64,000 bases of DNA from Peribacillus folii (GCF_030271255.1 NZ_JASJOM010000004.1:248001-312000); one strand, 5' to 3'; positions 1 to 9,243 are shown, counted from the first letter of the stretch. Made by a program: numbers and translations. The notes: generated from the letters alone by a model not told the origin.

Positions 1-66
1 TTGATGGCCAACCTTTGACATAATTAAAAGAATGAACTGCCTGTCCTAACTGCAATCGTTAATGCA

Positions 67-109
67 AAGGCTGATGAATTAGCACACGCTGAAACATCAG
101 TCTTTTTTT
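67..109 (+). terminator. Rho-independent terminator of an upstream gene outside the window
   Basis: An imperfect stem (GGCTGATG paired with CATCAGTC, one G-T pair) is followed by a run of seven T. It points to a plus-strand transcript entering from the left. Nothing before it within the window could be assigned to a gene. Confidence 0.6.
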
Positions 110-218
110 ATGGATTGCGAACTTCCCGCCCTTCCTTAAGCAGTATCGTGATTATATTAATTCTTGTTGGTGATTTTTAAGACAGAGTATATTCCTTTTT
201 CCTGTAAGTGGATTCCGT

Positions 219-224
219 TATAAT
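219..224 (+). promoter_or_regulatory. Candidate -10 box of the first gene
   Basis: A perfect TATAAT lies 40 bases before the TTG start at 264. No convincing -35 box was seen at the usual distance, so this is only a candidate promoter. Confidence 0.35.
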
Positions 225-263
225 GCATGTAATGAACCTAAAACAATAAAGGGGGATATATAT

Positions 264-938
264 TTGGATACTATTCTGTATTATTTATATTCACTCGTCT
301 ACATGATCCTTTTTCTCATGGGCATTTTGATCATTAGACGGCATGGAAAACTTTTTTCCCTTACAAGCTCCCTCCTTTTCGTTACGCTCGCACTCTTTTG
401 GGATAATATTGTAATTGCATCCGGGAAATCCATTGGCGACGGACCTTTACTTGAGAGGTTGAATATATCTCGTTTCTGGATACACGGCTTCATCACACCT
501 ACATTGATACTGTTCGGTTGGGGAGTGGCCAAAAAAATCGATATTCCTTTTACAAAAAAAATCGGCGTATTCTTTTTTTTCCTATTCCTTACGTCAGGAC
601 TGGTCGTATATGAATGTATGGAAAATATACATAAGAATTTTGTACCTGTCCAAGAGTACGGCGTTTTAAGATACGTGAGTGAGGGATCATCAGGCCCACC
701 TCTCATGGTGCTTATTGTAACCCTTGTATTATTGGTGATAAGCATCAACGTTTTCCTGAGGACACGTTGGATTTGGATGCTTTCAGGGGTTGTGATCATG
801 ATTGGCGGCAGTGCCATCCCGATCCCGATTAAGAGTTCGGCAATCACGAACGCATTTGAAATGATCTTTATATGCTTATTGTGGCTTACACACTATAAAT
901 TGTCTCCACATACGCAAAAGCCATTGTGGCGAGGCTAA
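264..938 (+). CDS. Polytopic membrane protein of unknown function
   Basis: This 224-residue protein is almost entirely hydrophobic, with about seven likely membrane segments (near residues 5-22, 34-50, 72-88, 98-116, 147-164, 170-188 and 197-212) and a short polar C-terminus. The start is TTG at 264, placed by the RBS GGGGGAT seven bases upstream. A loop around residues 117-145 carries several acidic and aromatic residues. The gene stands alone between two terminators. I do not recognise the family, and no catalytic motif is visible. It could be a sensor membrane domain or a small integral protein. Confidence 0.7.
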   Translation: MDTILYYLYSLVYMILFLMGILIIRRHGKLFSLTSSLLFVTLALFWDNIVIASGKSIGDGPLLERLNISRFWIHGFITPTLILFGWGVAKKIDIPFTKKIGVFFFFLFLTSGLVVYECMENIHKNFVPVQEYGVLRYVSEGSSGPPLMVLIVTLVLLVISINVFLRTRWIWMLSGVVIMIGGSAIPIPIKSSAITNAFEMIFICLLWLTHYKLSPHTQKPLWRG

Positions 939-958
939 CAAAGAACATACCGAAAAAG

Positions 959-988
959 AAGCCTATATTTTTAATAAAGGCTTTTTTT
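959..988 (+). terminator. Terminator after the first membrane protein
   Basis: A short stem AAGCCT/AGGCTT with an A/T-rich loop is followed by seven T. It sits 21 bases after the stop at 938 and before the convergent LysE-type gene. Confidence 0.6.
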
Positions 989-1023
989 CGATGTATTTCT
1001 TGCTATTTTTAGGCTGATATTAC

Positions 1024-1608
1024 TTACTTTACAAGAATCGATATTGCACTGTAAACCAACAACAGGGCCATAACGATATTGAACTGACTGCTGTATTTCG
1101 TGAGGAACTTTTGAAACAGCGAACCAAACACACTCCAGCTCATCGTACTCAAAAATCCGATAAAAGCTAGAAATAAGGAGAAAAAGAGTAAACTGGCATT
1201 TGATGAATGATAGGGAATGATAAAGGTTGAGACGGCCGTTATGCCATACAAGATACCTTTTGGATTAATGAATTGCAGCAGCATGCCTGACAGGAAACGG
1301 TTATTTTTATCTCCTTCGTCATCCTCGTTTTTGCTTTTGCTTTTGATTATTTTCATGGCGAGATACAGCATATAGATGGCAGCAAGCATCGTCATGAAAA
1401 ATTCGATTTTGGGGATGAAATTTTTCAGCAGTAAATTAAAATAACTCGACAATAACATGATCACGAAGAAACCTGCTCCTACACCTAAACAGAATTTCAA
1501 CGTTCGTTTAAATCCGTATTTGTTAGCGAATAACATCGCCATGATGTTGTTGGGACCTGGGGTAAAACTGGTGACAAAAACATAAAGCAAAAATGTTAAT
1601 AATGGCAT
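1024..1608 (-). CDS. LysE/RhtB family amino acid exporter
   Basis: The 194-residue product has the LysE-family layout. An N-terminal hydrophobic segment ends in a TPGPNN motif (about residues 16-21), followed by five further membrane segments and a charged loop near residues 87-100 (KSKSKNEDDEGDK). The family exports amino acids or related small molecules. The gene is divergent from an XRE/cupin regulator at 1719, and the 110-base gap holds a perfect inverted repeat, so control by that regulator is likely. The substrate cannot be told from the sequence. Length is close to the family norm of about 200 residues. Confidence 0.85.
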   Translation of the reverse strand: MPLLTFLLYVFVTSFTPGPNNIMAMLFANKYGFKRTLKFCLGVGAGFFVIMLLSSYFNLLLKNFIPKIEFFMTMLAAIYMLYLAMKIIKSKSKNEDDEGDKNNRFLSGMLLQFINPKGILYGITAVSTFIIPYHSSNASLLFFSLFLAFIGFLSTMSWSVFGSLFQKFLTKYSSQFNIVMALLLVYSAISILVK

Positions 1609-1655
1609 CGGTGCGCCTCCCTTTCAGATGTATGTTATACTGTTTAAAGCGAACG

Positions 1656-1697
1656 ATATAACGACTTACTTTTTATTGTACAATACAGTCGTTATAT
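1656..1697. promoter_or_regulatory. Inverted repeat between lysE-type gene and XRE/cupin gene, candidate operator
   Basis: Ten-base arms ATATAACGAC (1656-1665) and GTCGTTATAT (1688-1697) are perfectly complementary and separated by 22 bases. They lie between two divergent genes, one of which encodes a DNA-binding protein. The arm spacing suits two helical turns. Binding by the neighbouring regulator is inferred. Confidence 0.55.
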
Positions 1698-1718
1698 TGT
1701 ATATAAAGGAGTGCATTT

Positions 1719-2273
1719 ATGGAGGAAATAAATCTTATACTCGCAAAAAACTTAAAAGCCTTAAGAGAAAGTAAAAAGCTAAGTCTTGAAAAGGTTGCCG
1801 AGCTGACTGGTGTAAGTAAAACAATGATCGGCCAAATTGAAAGAGGAGAATCGAGTCCCACCATAACGACGATCTGGAAAATTGCCAATGGTTTAAAAAT
1901 TTCCTTTTCTTCGCTAATTGATCATCCCAGACCAGAAACAACGGTTGTTTTAAAAAGTGACATTCAAACATTGTCTGAAGACAACGGTAAATATCTAGTT
2001 TATCCCCTCTTTCCCTTCGAAGCTGATAAACGTTTCGAAGTATATTCGATCGAGATTGAAGCTGGTGGATTTCATCGTGCCGATTCACATCAGGAAGGAA
2101 CGGAAGAATTTCTGACTATTTTTGAAGGGGAGCTGACTGTCCGCTTAAATGATGATCAATACATTTTGAAAAATGGCGATTCCATCAGGTTCAAGGCCGA
2201 CAAGCCCCATTCCTACCTTAATACGGGGAAAACACTAACTCGATTAAGCATGATTTTATATTATCCAAATTAA
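1719..2273 (+). CDS. XRE family regulator with C-terminal cupin domain
   Basis: The 184-residue protein has an XRE helix-turn-helix at about residues 9-63 (LRESKKLSLEKVAELTGVS, then IGQIERGESSPT) and a C-terminal cupin barrel at about 105-180 (FLTIFEGELTVRLND, then GDSIRFKADKPHSYLN). This architecture is typical of ligand-sensing transcription factors that often govern amino acid export or catabolism. The ATG at 1719 follows AAAGGAG. It is divergent from the LysE-type exporter and followed directly by a strong terminator, so it is monocistronic. The likely role is control of the exporter and of itself through the inverted repeat at 1656-1697. Confidence 0.85.
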   Translation: MEEINLILAKNLKALRESKKLSLEKVAELTGVSKTMIGQIERGESSPTITTIWKIANGLKISFSSLIDHPRPETTVVLKSDIQTLSEDNGKYLVYPLFPFEADKRFEVYSIEIEAGGFHRADSHQEGTEEFLTIFEGELTVRLNDDQYILKNGDSIRFKADKPHSYLNTGKTLTRLSMILYYPN

Positions 2274-2304
2274 AAACCCCCGTTTTAAGAGAACGGGGGT
2301 TTTC
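2273..2304 (+). terminator. Strong Rho-independent terminator
   Basis: A stem of AAAACCCCCGTT with AACGGGGGTTTT begins at the stop codon of the XRE/cupin gene. Confidence 0.8.
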
Positions 2305-2306
2305 CA

Positions 2307-2718
2307 TTACCTAAGGACATGTACGATGAAGGGTATTTGTTCCAGGCCAGTTGGTTTGTATTCGATCTTTTGACACCAGCCTTCCCAAATCATCTCAAGG
2401 CATGATTGCCATCCTTGTTTTCACGGCCGCTGCCAAAATCAAGAGGGCTTAACTGACTTGTAGGGCTTTTACATTCTTTTTTTACCTGCCATCGCCGAAA
2501 TCCTTTGTAAACAAAAGCATGTGCCTCGATGGTTCCTGCAAACATCCTTTTGCACATTGGCAAACTGATCGTTTCACCACATGTGAAATGACCTCCCACA
2601 TTAGGTAAGGCACGACAAACAAACGTAAAAGGTTGAAATAAACAATTAATTTTGCTAGAATAGCATAATTCCTTGATCCAACTGTAAGGATTATTGAATA
2701 AAAGGTGTTACAGAACAA
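2307..2718 (-). pseudogene. Decayed reading frame, remnant 1
   Basis: Read on the minus strand, the last 38 codons (ending TAA at 2307-2309) give a protein-like tail containing EMIWEGWCQKIEYKPTGLEQ. The frame is cut by a TGA just upstream, and continuous coding sense persists only by switching frames through 2400-2718 (for example SHVVKRSVCQCAKGCLQEP and GTIEAHAFVYKGFRRWQ). I do not recognise the family. The pattern fits a gene inactivated by frameshifts and stops. Confidence 0.4.
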
Positions 2719-3144
2719 TAAGGTCGGGTGAATGATGAATTACGTCCTTAGCTGGTGGAATAAGTTAGAGCTATAGCCGTATAAGGATATGTTAATAACA
2801 GTTAGCAGAAAAGATGCAATTATTTGAAGTTCAAACTTATGATATTCTAAATCTAATTCTTATAATATTATAAGAATTCAATTTCATAATCCATTTTTTA
2901 CTTATGCAGAAAATTTTTAAAACGCCACTTCTTGATTAAGCAGGTAAGACAAGGTAATGTATTTCCTCTCCCTTTAGAATAAGCTATTAACAGAGTTTAA
3001 GCATTTGACCACATATAATCCTCCTCTTCTCCCCTATCTCTCTACGACTTCTCCTGTGGAAAAGTTCGCTATTGAGAGTATAGCGTTTGTTACTGCACTG
3101 TCCATCAAGTTTTGTGTTGCATACTTTCTGATTTAATCATACGG

Positions 3145-3347
3145 CTAATTTGGGCTGTAAATAAGGTGAATTTTTGCATCAATATCTCTGGACGGTATCA
3201 TTTTTTGCCTATTGTAAAACTGGATATGCCTATCATAGAATTGAAACGCCAGGCTTTTATAAGGCAGTAAGATATAGTAGTCCAGCGTGCTTCATTTTCC
3301 GTTTTTTCTCCTACAATTGGAACTGGTTGTTCCACTATCTTTAACAT
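3145..3347 (-). pseudogene. Frameshifted reading frame, remnant 2
   Basis: From 3347 leftward the minus strand reads MLKIVEQPVPIVGEKTENEA, then needs one frame change to continue as LDYYILLPYKSLAFQFYDRH and onward to a TAG at 3145-3147. Both halves have natural protein composition and together make about 65 residues. The family is not recognised. A single frameshift in an otherwise coherent frame suggests recent inactivation, or a small gene with a sequencing error. Confidence 0.4.
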
Positions 3348-3389
3348 CCTCCATTAAAATATTTTTAGCTCTATATTTACTACTCATTC

Positions 3390-3467
3390 CTAGATGAATT
3401 CATTTTGGCGTGCTTCCATAACATCCAGCTTGAGGTATTTAACCTCTATTTTATATCCTTCATTCAT
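3390..3467 (-). pseudogene. Short coding remnant 3
   Basis: The minus strand from ATG 3467 to TAG 3390 encodes 25 residues, MNEGYKIEVKYLKLDVMEAR then QNEFI. It has protein-like composition, no good RBS, and stops upstream in the same frame. It may be the C-terminal end of a decayed gene. The rest of 2.72-3.79 kb is A/T-rich, and I see no intact gene in it. Confidence 0.3.
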
Positions 3468-3794
3468 TCTATTTATACATCTTCGTCCCTGCCTGATATT
3501 TATGGTCGTAGGTACAGGCCAACGGAAGCCTATAAGTTTTCAATGTTGTTTATTGAAAAAACTTAAGCGTAATCACTATCATTACTAGTCAATAAACAGC
3601 GGATATCCGACACTGGCAAGGAACAAGGAATGGAAAGCGTAAATGCGCTGTCTATCCGGAAATAGTTAGGTGGATTGCTAAAGCTGAACCTTAACAAACA
3701 TACTGTATGAAAATACCTGAAGATTTTGTAGTGCACATGAAAATTAGGTTTGGGGGCTTCTGTTGAAAAAATTTTTGAATACGAGGTTTTGCTA

Positions 3795-4748
3795 ATGAAT
3801 ATAAAAAGAATAAATGAAGCTAGAATGGGTACTGGTCTTGGGGCAGCTTCAGCTGTTGCTTGGGGAATAGATACAGTGGTCATTGGTATCATAATTGCCA
3901 GTACACCTTTTACACAGGCAATTGTACTTGCACCGATTATAGCGGCTTTTATGCATGATTTTTTCTCTGCTTTATGGATTTCCTTATATATGATTATAAA
4001 GGGTGAGTTCATTAATGTGTTAAAGTTGTTTAAAACAAAAAGTGGTGCAATTTTAATTTTAGGTGCATTGTCCGGTGGACCTTTGGCAATGACCTTTTAT
4101 TTTCTTGGGATTCAATACGCAGGAGTAACTTACGCGGCGAGTATATCCGCTATCTTTCCTGGTATAGGTGCTGTGCTCGCTTTCACTTTTTTAAAGGAAA
4201 AAATGAACGGAAGAACCTGGTTAGGCATTGTTTTAAGTATCATCGGAGTGATTATATTAGCCTATATGCCATCAAAATTTAACGGCGATGGTCACTTTTT
4301 CATTGGTATATTGTTTTCATTAGGAGCAGCCATATTTTGGGGTCTGGAAGGGGTGATCGGAGCTTGGGGAATGAAGGGAAAAGATGTCGTTCCCCTATAT
4401 GCCATTAATATAAGGCAAATGACCTCTGCACTATGTTATGGGCTATTCATCGTTTCCTTCTTTCATGGGTATCCTTTAGTGTTTGAAGCTATGTCATCCA
4501 AGACTGTTTGGCTGATTGTCATAGCAGGTTTATTGGGAGCTGCTAATTATTCTTTATACTACATGTCCATCAACTTAATTGGTGCAGCTAGATCTCAATC
4601 GCTTAACAATACGTATGTTTTTTGGGCAATTGTAACCGAAATTATATTGATAGGTACCCCTGTTAGCTTACAATTTATACTAGGCGCGATTATCGTCCTA
4701 TTAGGTTCCATTCTCGTTTCCGGTAACCTAAACAAGTCCATGAAGTGA
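3795..4748 (+). CDS. EamA/DMT family transporter
   Basis: The protein has about ten hydrophobic helices arranged as two EamA repeats (about residues 12-145 and 165-305), as in drug/metabolite transporters of about 300 residues. Repeat-like sequences such as FLGIQYAGVTYAASISAIFPG in the first half and SINLIGAARSQSLNNTYVFW in the second mark the end of each half. I chose ATG 3795 (317 residues) because an ACGAGG ribosome site lies eight bases upstream. An in-frame TTG at 3750 would add 15 residues but has a poorer site. It stands alone and runs toward dsdA. The substrate is unknown; amino acid or metabolite export would suit the neighbours. Confidence 0.82.
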   Translation: MNIKRINEARMGTGLGAASAVAWGIDTVVIGIIIASTPFTQAIVLAPIIAAFMHDFFSALWISLYMIIKGEFINVLKLFKTKSGAILILGALSGGPLAMTFYFLGIQYAGVTYAASISAIFPGIGAVLAFTFLKEKMNGRTWLGIVLSIIGVIILAYMPSKFNGDGHFFIGILFSLGAAIFWGLEGVIGAWGMKGKDVVPLYAINIRQMTSALCYGLFIVSFFHGYPLVFEAMSSKTVWLIVIAGLLGAANYSLYYMSINLIGAARSQSLNNTYVFWAIVTEIILIGTPVSLQFILGAIIVLLGSILVSGNLNKSMK

Positions 4749-4935
4749 ATACTATAACAGGGTATATAGGTCGTTAATCTGTAAGTTCTGCTTAAAGGGG
4801 CAGAGATGCCTCCTCCTTAGAAATGTATGTAGACTAGCAGATGCCTTTCCTGGGAGTTTTTTATATTTATTTCGGATACTCTAGTCAGCTTCCCAAAGCT
4901 TCCACAATGGTAATCTCTGAATTAAGTCAAATAAA

Positions 4936-4962
4936 ACACACGGGGTTCAACTCCCCCGTGTT
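4936..4962 (-). terminator. Terminator of dsdA
   Basis: On the minus strand the stem ACACGGGG/CCCCGTGT is followed by a T-rich tail. It lies 15 bases after the dsdA stop. Confidence 0.65.
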
Positions 4963-4977
4963 AAATGGTTACTATTC

Positions 4978-6333
4978 CTACTTCTCCAACGTAAATTTCG
5001 ACCCTTTTTGATAATATTCCCTCATCACTTCTTCCGGAACCATACTTCCACCAGTCCCCCAAACAATATGAGTACTTTTGCTCATCTTTCCCGTTAAATG
5101 ATGCTTTTCTAAATAATCGAGTCCCTCATTATATAATTTAGCAGGGCCAATCATACCTGCCAGAGCAGACGGTTCCAAATAAATTCCTTCCGTATCCACT
5201 AATTCCTTTAACAGCATATACAAGTGTTCATCGCTTACTGTATAATTTCCAGTTAATAAAGGCTCTATCACTTTACCTACAAATCCAGATGGTCTTCCCA
5301 CAGCAAGTCCATCCGCGTCCGTTACATTATCAATACCAACATCTTGTACAGAAATCTTATCATGAAGTCCGGTCATCAATCCAAGTAACATACATGGAGA
5401 GTGAGTAGGCTCAGCAAAGAAACAGTGGACATGGTCTTGATATAATCGTTTTAAACCAAAAGCTACGCCTCCGGGACCGCCACCTACCCCACATGGAAGG
5501 TAAACAAACAAAGGATGATCTTCATCTACGGTTATTTCTAGTGCTTCTAATTGTTTTTTCAATCGAGATGCTGCTACGGCATATCCTAAAAATAAGTCCT
5601 CAGAATTTTCATCATCGACAAAATAACAGGCAGGATCTTTATCTGCTTGTATTCTGCCTTCCTCTACTGCTTTACTATAATCGGCTTCATATTCTATAAC
5701 TTGAACGTTTTTACTTCGAAGTAACTCTTTTTTCCATTGCTTTGCATCTGCTGACATATGAACAGTCACATTAAAACCTAACTTTGCACTTATGATGCCT
5801 ATACTAAGCCCTAAATTACCAGTGGAGCCTACGGCAATTGAATAGTTTGAGAAGAATCTCCGAAAACTATCACTATCCAGGATTGAATAGTCATCTTGAA
5901 GCGTTAACAATTTGTGTTGAAGCGCTAATGTTTCTGCGTGTTTAAGAATTTCATATATTCCTCCTCTTGCTTTTATCGAACCTGATATGGGAAGGTGATT
6001 ATCGCACTTTAACAATAATTCACCTAATATGGGCTGTTGATACTTCTGATTTAAGGATTTTTTCATCGAAGAAATGTCCACTAACGGTGATTCAATGATT
6101 CCATTCATTTTTTTTGTTTCCGGGAAAACCCTCGCAATATAGGAAGCGAAGCGTTTCAATCGTTCCTCTGCATCATCTACAGCCTCTTCCGTAAAAGGGA
6201 GTTTTTTAATCGCCGTTTGAGATTTTTCGAGTTTAGGATTGAGCCAAAATACTTCCTCCATCAAAATAAGCTTATTCAGTAAGGGATACTGGTCTTTCCA
6301 ATTTTGTATATCATTGTATTCAAATTCATTCAT
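4978..6333 (-). CDS. dsdA: D-serine ammonia-lyase (D-serine dehydratase)
   Basis: This PLP enzyme converts D-serine to pyruvate and ammonia in the cytoplasm. The 451-residue length matches DsdA. The PLP lysine sits in SGSIKARGG (about Lys121), the phosphate-binding loop is [13 protein letters not shown], and a second glycine-rich stretch reads [12 protein letters not shown] 6333 is preferred because AGGAGGA lies eight bases upstream; a longer frame adds 21 residues without a ribosome site. The gene is divergent from an XRE/cupin regulator, and the gap holds an array of TTTAAC half-sites, so induction by D-serine or a related ligand is plausible. It neighbours the racemase gene set that begins at 7232. 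Confidence 0.93.
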   Translation of the reverse strand: MNEFEYNDIQNWKDQYPLLNKLILMEEVFWLNPKLEKSQTAIKKLPFTEEAVDDAEERLKRFASYIARVFPETKKMNGIIESPLVDISSMKKSLNQKYQQPILGELLLKCDNHLPISGSIKARGGIYEILKHAETLALQHKLLTLQDDYSILDSDSFRRFFSNYSIAVGSTGNLGLSIGIISAKLGFNVTVHMSADAKQWKKELLRSKNVQVIEYEADYSKAVEEGRIQADKDPACYFVDDENSEDLFLGYAVAASRLKKQLEALEITVDEDHPLFVYLPCGVGGGPGGVAFGLKRLYQDHVHCFFAEPTHSPCMLLGLMTGLHDKISVQDVGIDNVTDADGLAVGRPSGFVGKVIEPLLTGNYTVSDEHLYMLLKELVDTEGIYLEPSALAGMIGPAKLYNEGLDYLEKHHLTGKMSKSTHIVWGTGGSMVPEEVMREYYQKGSKFTLEK

Positions 6334-6388
6334 TTCTTCGTTCCTCCTAATCGACTTGTAACAAATATTCAAATGAAATAAAATAGTG

Positions 6389-6467
6389 TTTAACATATGT
6401 TAAATACAATTTAACACAAAATAGACGAAAAGTTAAATTCAGTTTAATTTAATTAAACTATATTTAA
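6389..6467. promoter_or_regulatory. Array of TTTAAC half-sites between dsdA and its regulator
   Basis: A perfect 16-base palindrome TTTAACATATGTTAAA lies at 6389-6404, and a second element has arms AGTTTAAT (6441-6448) and ATTAAACT (6452-6459). Further half-sites ATTTAAC or GTTAAAT occur near 6409, 6432 and 6462. The array fills the divergent promoter region, so it is a candidate operator for the XRE/cupin protein at 6494. Confidence 0.55.
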
Positions 6468-6493
6468 CTCATTGTAGTTACAGGAGTGAAATA

Positions 6494-7039
6494 ATGGAAA
6501 ATATAGATATCGGTAAGAAGGTTGAAAAATACAGGAAAGCCAAAGGGTTAAGTAACAGAGAATTAGCAAGGTTATCAGAAATAACACCTTCAATGTTAAG
6601 CCAAATTGAACGTGGGCTAGCAAATCCATCCATTCAGACTCTAAAGGTTTTAGCAAAAAATCTGGATGTTCCTACCTTTAGTTTTTTCATTGAAGAAACG
6701 AACACAGCCGATTTAGTCGTTAAGTCTAATCATCGGAAGAAAATGACCATTGAAAACATATCCTATGAACTAGTTTCACCTGATTTTACTGGAACTTTGG
6801 CGACAGCCATCATGAATATTCCACCGGAGTCTGCTTCTTCTGAGAAGCTTTTGGATCATAAAGGGGAAGAAGTTGCTTTTGTTTTAAAAGGGAAAATTAA
6901 GGTGCATTTGAATGAGGAGGAACATATATTGGAAGCTGGCGATAGTGTGAAAATACCAGCATATATGAAACATAAATGGGAAAACAATTTTAGTCAACAT
7001 GCTATTGTGCTATTTTCAGTTACCCCACCTACGTTTTAA
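6494..7039 (+). CDS. XRE family regulator with cupin domain, likely regulator of dsdA
   Basis: The 181-residue protein has an XRE helix-turn-helix at about residues 10-64 (YRKAKGLSNRELARLSE, then LSQIERGLANPSIQT) and a cupin fold at about 105-178 (VAFVLKGKIKVHLNEEEHIL, then GDSVKIPAYMKHKWEN). It is a paralogue in design of the regulator at 1719. The gene is divergent from dsdA with 160 bases between the starts, containing repeated TTTAAC sites. The role inferred is ligand-dependent control of dsdA and perhaps of the racemase operon next door. The ATG at 6494 follows AGGAGTG. Confidence 0.85.
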   Translation: MENIDIGKKVEKYRKAKGLSNRELARLSEITPSMLSQIERGLANPSIQTLKVLAKNLDVPTFSFFIEETNTADLVVKSNHRKKMTIENISYELVSPDFTGTLATAIMNIPPESASSEKLLDHKGEEVAFVLKGKIKVHLNEEEHILEAGDSVKIPAYMKHKWENNFSQHAIVLFSVTPPTF

Positions 7040-7137
7040 TGTAAAGCAATCTTTTACAATCAGGCTCGATGGTGAATGATCATAGTGATGAACTAATCAG
7101 ACCTTTTTATCAACATGACATTTACATCTGCACGATA

Positions 7138-7180
7138 AGCAACCATTTCGATCACTCTTTTCGAAATGGTTGCTTTTTTA
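7138..7180 (+). terminator. Terminator between the XRE/cupin gene and the racemase gene
   Basis: A 14-base stem AGCAACCATTTCGA/TCGAAATGGTTGCT is followed by a T run on the plus strand. It separates the convergent genes ending at 7039 and 7232. Confidence 0.8.
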
Positions 7181-7231
7181 CCGGAGCGTGAATCTTGCAT
7201 GAAGATCTTTTCAAACCTCAAGCCATCTACT

Positions 7232-8347
7232 CTAACTTATATTAAATGTTTGACTGTGTATGGTATATTTATTGATTTTTTCCAAACTTGGTTTGTAGCC
7301 AATTCCAGGCAAATCCGGAACCAAGATCGTTCCTTTTTCCACTGTTACTTCAGGGTCAATAATATCTTCTGCCCAATAAAGGGAGGAAGCGGCGGTATCG
7401 CCAGGAAGAGTAAAATTTGGCAGGGAGGTGATAGCGATATTATGCGCCCTGCCTATACCTGATTCCAGCATGCCCCCACACCATAGTGGAATGTCATGTT
7501 TCACACATAAATCGTGAATTTTCTTCGCTTCCGTCAAGCCACCTACGCGGCCAATCTTAATATTGATAATTTGACAACTGCCTAATTTAATAGCTTTTCG
7601 AACATCTTCCAATGAGTGAATGCTTTCATCTAGGCAAATAGGTGTTTTTAACCTTGACTGTAATTCTGCGTGGTCAATGATATCGTTATAGGCAAGCGGT
7701 TGTTCAATCATCATTAAATTAAAATCATCCAAGGCTGATAACCGGTCTATATCTTGTAAGGTATAAGCTGAATTTGCATCTGCCATTAGAGGGATATCAG
7801 GATATACATTTCGGACTTTCTCTATTAATTCAACATCCCACCCGGGTTTAATTTTAAGTTTAAACCGTTTATAGCCTTCAACGCGACAAGCTTCAATCAT
7901 ATCCAAAGTCGAATCGATCGAATCCTTTATTCCGATGCTCACTCCCACTTCAATTTTCTTTTTCGTTCCACCTAACGTACTCGCAAGAGAAGCATTTTGC
8001 TTTTTCGCATACAAATCCCAAACTGCACCCTCCATAGCAGCCTTTGCCATATAATTTCCGCGGATATGCTTGAAATATTTTTCAGAGATATCATCTGGAT
8101 GCAGGATTTCGTTTTTTAAGATGATTGGAATTAAATAATCCTTGAGCATATGCCAGTTTGTTTTTAATGTTTCTTCATTATAAAGAGGATCAACCATCGC
8201 AACTGATTCTGCCCATCCGGAAATGCCAGCATCGCTTTTTGCTTCCACAAGGATAAAATCTCTATCATATTCAGTCCCAAAGCTAGTAGTAAAAGGTTCA
8301 AGCAAATCAAGTTTCAGATGCCTTAAAATAACTTGTTTAATTTTCAC
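7232..8347 (-). CDS. N-succinylamino-acid racemase / o-succinylbenzoate synthase family enzyme
   Basis: A 371-residue enolase-superfamily enzyme. Catalytic features are the KxK motif at Lys163/Lys165 ([10 protein letters not shown]), metal ligands Asp190, Glu215 (MIEQPL) and Asp240 (CLDESIH), and the second acid/base Lys264 ([10 protein letters not shown]). Family members make o-succinylbenzoate (MenC) or racemise N-succinylamino acids. No menaquinone gene is nearby. Instead a GNAT transferase, an amino acid permease and an M20 hydrolase follow upstream, the set described in Geobacillus for irreversible conversion of D- to L-amino acids. I therefore favour the racemase role. The start is GTG, after AAAGGAG. 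An automatic label of menC would be understandable. Confidence 0.82.
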   Translation of the reverse strand: MKIKQVILRHLKLDLLEPFTTSFGTEYDRDFILVEAKSDAGISGWAESVAMVDPLYNEETLKTNWHMLKDYLIPIILKNEILHPDDISEKYFKHIRGNYMAKAAMEGAVWDLYAKKQNASLASTLGGTKKKIEVGVSIGIKDSIDSTLDMIEACRVEGYKRFKLKIKPGWDVELIEKVRNVYPDIPLMADANSAYTLQDIDRLSALDDFNLMMIEQPLAYNDIIDHAELQSRLKTPICLDESIHSLEDVRKAIKLGSCQIINIKIGRVGGLTEAKKIHDLCVKHDIPLWCGGMLESGIGRAHNIAITSLPNFTLPGDTAASSLYWAEDIIDPEVTVEKGTILVPDLPGIGYKPSLEKINKYTIHSQTFNIS

Positions 8348-8412
8348 CAGGTAATCTCCTTTGTTGATAAAATTGTTAAAATATTAGACTTCATTATAAA
8401 ACTCACGTTAAA

Positions 8413-9243
8413 TCATTTCCTTGATAACACATAAAAATGGACGGGAATTTCCGGCATGGGATTTTTCATGAAATCTATCACCTGCCATCCTTGCTGAAAT
8501 AAATCGGTAAACAGCTCTCTCGTTTTCATTCGCCATTCATTGGCTGCTTGAATATTTGTGTCTCTTATAGTTCTGAATTCTTTTGGGATGGCCACAAAAG
8601 CAAAATTACATTCATGTGCTGGCATCGTTAGGGTGATTGTAGGTATAGGCACCCCATTTTTTGTGGTTTCCCATTGAATCAGCGAGTTCTTTATCATTAA
8701 GTCCATCGTCATTTCATGTGCTTTAGTGTCCTTTATCTCCTTCTTGCCAATATGCCATTCAACAAGAAAGCGGTCAGAAGGGATTCCACTATTTAAAAGA
8801 TCCTCCATTTCACCATAGCAGTTTGGAATATAGGTAGAACAAGCCCCGCCCAGCTTGCCTATATTTAAATACCCATTAATACTTTCTAACGGATCGTATG
8901 TCCATGTAATTAGGGAATAACCTAGCTTTAACGCTTCTTCACGTTGTGCTATTTTTAGCTTCTCCCCTATTTTTTTATTTCGAAATTGCTCAGCTATACC
9001 CAAAATATGTGAGCAAAGATAAACTGATTTACCATTGAAACCAGGGAAGCTGTATTGAAACCCAATCAGCTGATTTTCGCAATAAGCTCCTAAAACCAAA
9101 CCACCGTTTTTCACTGCCGTTATGGTTTGGTGTGAGGGGATGGAATCAGCATCCCCCCATATGGCAGATTCCAGCTTTCTTACGCTCTCAAGTTCGTCAA
9201 TTCGATGAAGGGAGCGAATGGAAATTTCCGCTGTTTTCGTCAT
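8413..9243 (-). CDS. GNAT family N-acyltransferase, probable amino acid N-succinyltransferase
   Basis: The 276-residue protein carries one GNAT domain in its N-terminal half, with the acyl-CoA loop in EQFRNKKIGEKLK (about residues 86-98) followed by YSLITWTYDPLESINGYLN. The C-terminal half, including WHIGKKEIKD, is a family-specific extension. In the pathway known from Geobacillus, such a protein succinylates D-amino acids from succinyl-CoA so that the neighbouring racemase can invert them. It lies 65 bases before the racemase and has the strong RBS AGGAGGTAGACC. The succinyl donor is inferred from context; acetyl transfer is possible. Confidence 0.75.
   Translation of the reverse strand: MTKTAEISIRSLHRIDELESVRKLESAIWGDADSIPSHQTITAVKNGGLVLGAYCENQLIGFQYSFPGFNGKSVYLCSHILGIAEQFRNKKIGEKLKIAQREEALKLGYSLITWTYDPLESINGYLNIGKLGGACSTYIPNCYGEMEDLLNSGIPSDRFLVEWHIGKKEIKDTKAHEMTMDLMIKNSLIQWETTKNGVPIPTITLTMPAHECNFAFVAIPKEFRTIRDTNIQAANEWRMKTRELFTDLFQQGWQVIDFMKNPMPEIPVHFYVLSRK

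Noticed and set aside
299-847. Long open frame opposite the first membrane protein
   Set aside because: It is the antisense shadow of the better-supported plus-strand gene with a TTG start and RBS.
3563-4012. Minus-strand open frame overlapping the EamA transporter start
   Set aside because: It overlaps the clear transporter coding region and has no ribosome site or recognisable motif.
7232-8347. Reading the enolase-superfamily gene as menC of menaquinone synthesis
   Set aside because: No other men genes are near, and the partners are an acyltransferase, permease and deacylase; the racemase role fits better, though not proven.
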